From Demequina maris (GTDB taxonomy: Bacteria > Actinomycetota > Actinomycetes > Actinomycetales > Demequinaceae), in contig NZ_BBLX01000003.1 in the NCBI RefSeq assembly GCF_000971155.1, positions 62,001-126,000 on the forward strand: DNA of 64,000 nucleotides. The letters run 5' to 3'. Positions 63,085 to 64,000 of the stretch are shown here, piece after piece. Position 1 is the stretch's first letter; each line of letters opens with the position of its first letter. A program made the translations under genes and the position numbers. Below the pieces are notes generated by a model that worked only from the letters and a program-made list of their open reading frames with translations, was not told the DNA's origin and did no database searches.

Positions 63085-64000
63085 GCGGTCCTCCTCAGAC
63101 GCTCGGGCGGGGTGGGACGGAGCCGCTCGGCGGCTCGCAGGCGGACGGGCTTGGATCGGGGGTTGGCCTCGGCCTCCTCGGGCGACGCCTTCTCGGCGCC
63201 GCGCGTGAGGAGCCGCAGGTAGGGCTGCGCGGAGTCCGGGATGACGGGCAGCCCGGGGGGCGCCTGCGTCTCCGCGCCCTCCGCGAAGGCCCGCTTCACG
63301 ATGCGGTCCTCGAGCGAGTGGTAGGACTCGACGACCACGCGGCCGCCCACGCCCACGCCCTCGATCGCGGCGGGGATCGCGCGCTCGAGCACCTCGAGCT
63401 CGCGGTTCACGGCGATGCGCAGCGCCTGGAAGGTGCGCTTGGCGGGGTTGCCGGCGCCCGGCGTGCGCGTCGCCGCGGGGATGCAGGCCCGCACGAGGTC
63501 CACGAGCGCGCCGGAGCGCGTGATCGGGTCGGTCTCGCGTCGGCGCACGATCGAGCGGGCGATCTTGGAGGCGAAGCGCTCCTCGCCGTAGACCCGCAGG
63601 ATGCGCGTGAGCTCGCGCTCGTCGGCGTCGCGCAGCAGGTCCGCCGCCGACACCGGGTCGCCCGGGTTCATCCGCATGTCGAGCGGCGCGTCCTGCGCGT
63701 AGGAGAAGCCGCGCTCCGCATCGTCGATCTGCAGCGAGCTGACCCCGAGGTCGAGCAGGATGCCGTCGGCACGGTCGACGCCGGCCGCGGCGAGCGCGCC
63801 CGGGATGTCGTCGTACTCGGCGTGGTGGGCGATGAAACGGTCGCCGAAGCGCGCGAGCCGCGCGGAGGCGAGGGCGATGGCCTGGGGGTCGCGGTCGATG
63901 CCGACCACGCGCGCCCGGGGGCAGCGCTCGAGGATGCCCTCGGTGTGGCCGCCCATGCCGAGCGTGCCGTCGATCGCGACCGCGCCGTCGTGGTCGAGGG
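63081..64000 (-). CDS. rsmH: 16S rRNA m4C1402 methyltransferase, 5' end outside window
   Basis: The frame is open to the right edge (residues LDHDGAVAIDGTLGMGGHTE span the edge), so the N-terminus is missing. Visible: the SAM-binding TLGMGGHTEGIL and VVGIDRDPQAIALA, the substrate region ILLDLGVSSLQIDDAERGFS, and VVESYHSLEDRIVKRAFAEG near the C-terminus. It N4-methylates C1402 of 16S rRNA and is the usual first or second gene of the division/wall cluster. Confidence 0.97.
   Translation of the reverse strand, partial: LDHDGAVAIDGTLGMGGHTEGILERCPRARVVGIDRDPQAIALASARLARFGDRFIAHHAEYDDIPGALAAAGVDRADGILLDLGVSSLQIDDAERGFSYAQDAPLDMRMNPGDPVSAADLLRDADERELTRILRVYGEERFASKIARSIVRRRETDPITRSGALVDLVRACIPAATRTPGAGNPAKRTFQALRIAVNRELEVLERAIPAAIEGVGVGGRVVVESYHSLEDRIVKRAFAEGAETQAPPGLPVIPDSAQPYLRLLTRGAEKASPEEAEANPRSKPVRLRAAERLRPTPPERLRRTA

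Overview
The window is G+C-rich chromosomal DNA from an actinobacterium, most likely a Micrococcales member near the Cellulomonadaceae/Demequinaceae; the genus cannot be fixed from sequence alone. The reasons are the compact division/cell-wall cluster followed by pgeF-sepF-yggT-divIVA(wag31)-traR-lspA-rluD, the PriA-type isomerase in the his genes, the DUF1844 gene divergent from infC, many GTG starts and GTGA/ATGA stop-start overlaps, and several promoter-start arrangements that look leaderless.

Layout. 1-3.6 kb: the end of an MscS-type channel, then a decayed stretch with an AIM24-family pseudogene (two in-frame stops), a small unknown gene and a phospholipase-D-family pseudogene (amber at the first HxK lysine plus a frameshift). 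3.6-7.0 kb: a visibly AT-richer island with an unknown 182-residue protein, an AAA-type ATPase and a HEPN-domain protein, ending at the pheT terminator. 7.0-19.0 kb: pheT-pheS preceded by a putative Phe-rich leader peptide and hairpin, two GGDEF proteins around a small membrane protein, a DUF222/HNH nuclease, a TsnR/SpoU methyltransferase and rplT-rpmI-infC (infC starts with ATC). 19.2-22.6 kb, plus strand: a DUF1844 gene and a duplicated module pairing a one-span coiled-coil protein with a serine-protease lipoprotein. 22.6-28.3 kb: SseB, a lipoprotein and hisC-hisB-x-hisH-(SUMF1-like)-priA. 28.4-34 kb: mntH with a DtxR-type palindrome, a RecQ helicase with a phosphoribosyltransferase-like tail, and a secreted repeat protein; this block separates hisD from hisC. 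34-45 kb: hisD, DUF4260, dnaE, hrpA and an alpha/beta hydrolase. 45-64 kb, minus strand: the division and wall operon rsmH-ftsL-ftsI-murE-murF-mraY-murD-ftsW-murG-murC-ftsQ-ftsZ-pgeF-sepF-yggT-divIVA-traR/dksA-lspA-rluD.

Functionally the right half makes and polymerises peptidoglycan precursors and builds the division and polar-growth machinery. The middle holds histidine synthesis and replication/RNA helicases, and the left part holds translation genes with accessory insertions.

Three signals stand out. First, a 9-mer, GCATCGTCC (usually CGCATCGTCC), occurs 32 times on both strands, in different coding frames and in intergenic DNA, but not in the AT-richer island. A rough estimate at about 72% G+C predicts fewer than one copy, so it looks like a DNA-level signal comparable to an uptake or chromosome-organising sequence. 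Second, the duplicated protease plus coiled-coil module keeps cysteine pairs at equal spacing in both copies. Third, the HEPN plus ATPase pair looks like an uncharacterised defence or toxin-type module. Functions for all three are inferred, not shown.
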